Below, piece after piece: positions 32,533 to 35,184 of a stretch of 35,184 nucleotides of DNA; within the stretch, counting starts at the first letter, position 1; every line of letters starts with the position of its first letter. This DNA is from Deltaproteobacteria bacterium. GTDB taxonomy: Bacteria; Myxococcota_A; UBA9160; UBA6930. The stretch is from the NCBI GenBank assembly GCA_016875395.1, contig VGRF01000036.1:1-35184 (forward strand), written 5' to 3'. Position numbers and translations under genes: made by a program. The notes under the pieces are model-generated. The model worked only from the letters and a program-made list of their open reading frames with translations. It did no database searches and was not told where the DNA came from.

Positions 32533-33114
32533 TCACGCCGCGCCGAGCCCGCTCCACTGCGTCAGCGCGAACACCGCGAACGCCGCCGTGCACGCGATCC
32601 CGCCGCCGCCGAGCCAGCGCCAGCTTCCGCCGCGGCGCCAGAGCGCGATGCTCGCAGCGACGAGCGCGGCGAGCTCGAACGCGAGGAACACGTCGCCGTG
32701 GTGCGCGGGATCCCAGTAGCTGACGGGGCTGCGAAACCGGTACTCGCTGAGCGGCCAGAAGTGACCGTGCGCGTCTTCGTGGTGCACTAACAAGTCCGCC
32801 AGGGAGTGGAGCGCCATGCTCGCGAGGCACGCGAGCCACGCGTCGCGGCGCGCTCTCCACGCGAGCAGTGCGGCGAGCGCGATCAGCGGCAGCGAGTTGA
32901 AGGCGTCGAAGAGCTGCTGCCACTCGGGCTCGAAGTACGTCTGCGACCAAATCACGCGCTCGGGCGTCGCGAGCCAGCCGCGCTGATAGGCGTAGAACGC
33001 GAACATCGGCGCGTCCGGCAGCAGCGCGCCGAGCGCGATCGCCCACGGATGCGCCGCGAATCGCCAGCGCCCGAGCGCGAACGCATTCAGCACGACGTGC
33101 GCGGGCGTGTTCAC
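32533..33114 (-). CDS. Membrane-bound metal-dependent hydrolase (YdjM-like)
   Basis: 193 aa, mainly membrane helices: WAIALGALLPDAPMFAFYAY, LPLIALAALLAWRA, LFAFELAALVAASIALW-like and the C-terminal GIACTAAFAVFALTQW. The conserved metal-site pattern is MALHSLADLLVHHEDAHGHF and YWDPAHHGDVF, with repeated His and Asp, as in the YdjM/LexA-regulated inner-membrane hydrolase group. Function is poorly known. GTG 33114 overlaps the TGA of the GNAT gene by 4 nt. The 28-nt convergent gap to the VOC gene has no clear terminator. Confidence 0.75.
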   Translation of the reverse strand: MNTPAHVVLNAFALGRWRFAAHPWAIALGALLPDAPMFAFYAYQRGWLATPERVIWSQTYFEPEWQQLFDAFNSLPLIALAALLAWRARRDAWLACLASMALHSLADLLVHHEDAHGHFWPLSEYRFRSPVSYWDPAHHGDVFLAFELAALVAASIALWRRGGSWRWLGGGGIACTAAFAVFALTQWSGLGAA

Positions 33115-33638
33115 CGCGCGAGATCCAGCGCCATCGCCACGCGCCGCTCGCGCGCGAGACCGCGCGTTACTTCTGCCTCGAAGATCTCGCTCAGCTCGCC
33201 CGCCAACTCGCTCGGCGTCAACTCGACGAACCCGATCCGCTCGTACCAAGGCATGTTCCACGCCACGCCCCGAAACGTGGTGAGCGTGAGCCTCGGCGCG
33301 CCGTTCGCCTCGGCATGCGCGCGGACGCTTTGAATCAGCGCGCGTCCGACGCCTCGCCGCTGCTCGGCGGGGTGCACGTCGATCTCGTCGAGGTGCAGGC
33401 TTCGGTCGCCGAGCCACAGCGCGATCGCGTAGCCGATCACGCGGTCGCGCGCGTCGAGCGCGCACCAAAGCAACCCGTCGCGCCGGGCCGCCTCGAACTC
33501 GTCGTCGCTCGTGAGCGACGCGCCACGCAGCGCCTGCGGAAGGACGTCGAGTGGGAAGATTTCCTCCGCGGCGCGTTCCACCTCGCGCATCGCCGCGAAA
33601 TGCTCTGGGCGGGCCGCGATCACCCGCGCGCGCGACAT
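33111..33638 (-). CDS. GNAT-family N-acetyltransferase
   Basis: 175 aa. MSRARVIAARPEHFAAMREV is the GNAT start; the acetyl-CoA-binding motif A reads IDVHPAEQRRGVGRALIQSV (Q/R-x-x-G-x-G/A), followed by the beta5 segment RLTLTTFRGVAWNMPWYERI-GF typical of the family. It probably acetylates an amine or a small molecule; the substrate is unknown. ATG 33638 overlaps the TGA of the upstream pyridoxamine-oxidase-like gene (TGATG), so three minus-strand genes form a coupled set. Confidence 0.87.
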   Translation of the reverse strand: MSRARVIAARPEHFAAMREVERAAEEIFPLDVLPQALRGASLTSDDEFEAARRDGLLWCALDARDRVIGYAIALWLGDRSLHLDEIDVHPAEQRRGVGRALIQSVRAHAEANGAPRLTLTTFRGVAWNMPWYERIGFVELTPSELAGELSEIFEAEVTRGLARERRVAMALDLAR

Positions 33639-34126
33639 CAGCCGCGCTCGAAGCGCCAGCGCGTCGCATCCGCGCTGAACTCCTCGTGCACCTCGCTGAA
33701 CCCGAACACCACGCTCGGGTCGATGCGAAACACCGGCGAGTCCTCGGGCAGCCCCATTCCGTACTTCGCGAGATACGCCCGTGGAATCGAAGATTGCACC
33801 TGCGAAAAGCTGAGCGCGCTCGCGACGCCCTCCACGATCACCGCGTGCGGGCCGCGCTCCGTGCTGACGCTGCACTCAGGCCGCGAACGCAGGTTCCGAG
33901 TCTTCCGGCTCTGCTCACCCGTCGAGATCCACAGCGCATTCGCTTCCCACACCGCCCACACCGGCATCGCATGCGGCCGTCCATCCCCGCGCGCTGTCGC
34001 AAGCCAATAGTTGTGCCCCGCTCGCAGAATCTCCTCGGCCCAGCTCCACGGCTTGACCCCGTGAACGTCTTCCGAGATTCCATAGCCCGGCATGTGCGGC
34101 CGCGTAGCAACGATTCGATTCCCCAT
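33638..34126 (-). CDS. Pyridoxamine 5'-phosphate oxidase-like (FDOR-type) protein
   Basis: 162 aa split-barrel flavin-reductase fold. AGHNYWLATARGDGRPHAMP-VWAVWEANALWISTGEQSRK and NLRSRPECSVSTERGPHAVI-VEGVA are typical of PNPOx-like and F420-dependent FDOR proteins; the substrate and cofactor (FMN or F420) are uncertain. The LLM-type F420 candidate at the other end of the window makes an F420 role worth considering. The ATG at 34126 has an AGGGTGG-like site upstream. It leads a coupled gene set with the GNAT and YdjM-like genes. Confidence 0.82.
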   Translation of the reverse strand: MGNRIVATRPHMPGYGISEDVHGVKPWSWAEEILRAGHNYWLATARGDGRPHAMPVWAVWEANALWISTGEQSRKTRNLRSRPECSVSTERGPHAVIVEGVASALSFSQVQSSIPRAYLAKYGMGLPEDSPVFRIDPSVVFGFSEVHEEFSADATRWRFERG

Positions 34127-34286
34127 GAGGCCACCCTATCACGCACACCAAACGCCACGACGACCGCGCAGCCGTGCGGAATCAACGCCTCTATGGCCCG
34201 CGGGCCGCCCCCTCGGTCGCACGCCGAGCAGCCACTCGATCACGAGCCGCATCGCCCACTCGAGCACCACAACAAGCGCGCAGCGT

Positions 34287-34319
34287 GCGGAATCGACGCC
34301 TCGACGGCGTCGATTCCGC
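34287..34319. other. 14-bp hairpin in the first 360-bp repeat
   Basis: GCGGAATCGACGCC and GGCGTCGATTCCGC are perfect 14-nt arms with a 5-nt loop. There is no following T-tract, so it is not a classic intrinsic terminator. It may be a protein-binding dyad or repeat-associated structure. Confidence 0.5.
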
Positions 34320-34646
34320 CCCTCCCCTCCCCCCTCGATTCGTGAAGCAAGCAACGCCGCCACCCAAGCCCGCCAGGCCCGCGGGAGCGGGGGTCGCGGA
34401 GGCGAGCGCCAGGCGTCCCCGCGCACTCACGCCCCTAACAACTCACACCACCTGCGGCCCATGCCTCACCTGACCTGAGGAGAACCACCGCAAGCGCACG
34501 ACGCGCCGAGCCGCAGCGACCCCCGCGCACGCGGGCCGCAGCTCGATCCTCCCTTGCAACCAACCAAGCCCTCGGTCGCACGCCGAGCAGCCACTCGATC
34601 ACGAGCCGCATCGCCCACTCGAACACCACAACAAGCGCGCAGCCGT

Positions 34647-34679
34647 GCGGAATCGACGCCTCGATGGCGTCGATTCCGC
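34647..34679. other. 14-bp hairpin in the second 360-bp repeat
   Basis: The same arms as in the first copy, with loop TCGAT instead of TCGAC. The arms are identical between the copies while the loop and flanks vary, which would fit selection for the stem, though two copies are too few to judge. Confidence 0.5.
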
Positions 34680-34930
34680 CCCGCCCCTCCCCCCTCGATT
34701 CGTGAAACAAGCAACGCCGCCACCCAAGCCCGCCAGGCCCGCGGGAGCGGGGGCCGCGGAGGCGAGCGCCAGGCGTCGCCGCGCACTCACGCCGATAACA
34801 ACTCGAACCACCTGCGGCCCATACCTCACCTGACCTGAGGAGAACCCCCGCACGCGCGCGACGCGCCGAGCCGCAGCGACCCCCGCGCACGCGGGCCGCA
34901 GCTGGATCCTCCCTCGCACCCAACCTCTTC

Positions 34931-35184
<254 letters not shown>

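Larger units (their letters stand above)
34200..34919. repeat. Tandem duplication, 360-bp unit, two full copies
   Basis: The segment from about 34200 to 34559 recurs at 34560-34919 with a 360-bp offset (359 across one indel near 34284). The two copies differ at scattered positions, so they are real copies rather than an assembly repeat. A partial third copy is visible upstream near 34164-34190. No open frame fits the family pattern of any gene I know; codon-like frames here are composition effects. Each copy holds one strong hairpin. Confidence 0.85.

Overview
This is a very GC-rich, densely packed chromosomal window from a Gram-negative bacterium. Outer-membrane efflux parts, several lipoproteins, a split LLM/MaoC/acyl-CoA gene set and a steroid-type catabolic block suggest an uncultured proteobacterial, myxococcotal or similar 'deltaproteobacterial' lineage. 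No ribosomal or other phylogenetic marker is present, so the assignment is weak. Genes commonly overlap by 4 nt (ATGA/GTGA) and have good GGAGG-type ribosome binding sites.

Left edge (1-3.7 kb): the 3' end of an IS3-family transposase, then an integron-type gene cassette with a WapI-like immunity gene and a convincing attC site with two extrahelical bases. The cassette abuts an RND-efflux adaptor gene cut off after about 140 codons. Its coupled TolC-like outer-membrane lipoprotein gene is intact. An LLM-class (F420-type) oxidoreductase and a MaoC-type dehydratase follow.

Centre-left (4.4-12.4 kb): a small membrane protein, a DUF885 lipoprotein peptidase, then a tight four-gene operon: MBOAT-SGNH acyltransferase (frame broken at a C9 tract), carrier protein, stand-alone adenylation enzyme and acyl-CoA-dehydrogenase-like flavoprotein. 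The adenylation pocket read by eye and the placement of the flavoprotein's catalytic Glu (residue 244) point to proline activation and oxidation to a pyrrole-2-carboxyl thioester, which the MBOAT protein could export onto an extracellular acceptor. I regard this as the most interesting system in the window.

Centre (12.4-24.4 kb): an IpdF-like SDR and FadE30-like dehydrogenase diverge from a FadD3-like CoA ligase, the layout of the actinobacterial steroid C/D-ring (KstR2) genes. A flavoprotein dehydrogenase, a second CoA ligase, a dienelactone-hydrolase-like enzyme and a nitronate-monooxygenase-like protein lie further right. A less GC-rich defence insert (MazE/MazF-type toxin-antitoxin plus a Shedu DUF4263 nuclease) interrupts this block, and a decayed second copy of the FadD3 3' end lies inside it.

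Right part (24.4-34.1 kb): mostly housekeeping and hypothetical genes: a GFA-family gene with an in-frame stop, a lipoprotein with a phospholipase-A2-like CCxxHD motif, VOC proteins, MgtE, CstA, an EamA permease, GDT1/TMEM165-like protein, membrane hydrolase, GNAT and PNPOx-like protein. Three intergenic sites carry REP-like units; two of them are arrays with an exact 29-bp period.

Right edge (34.1-35.2 kb): a 360-bp tandem repeat, a 178-nt near-pure C tract that is probably an assembly or sequencing artefact, and the C-terminal end of an OmpR-type response regulator. Contiguity across the C tract should not be trusted.
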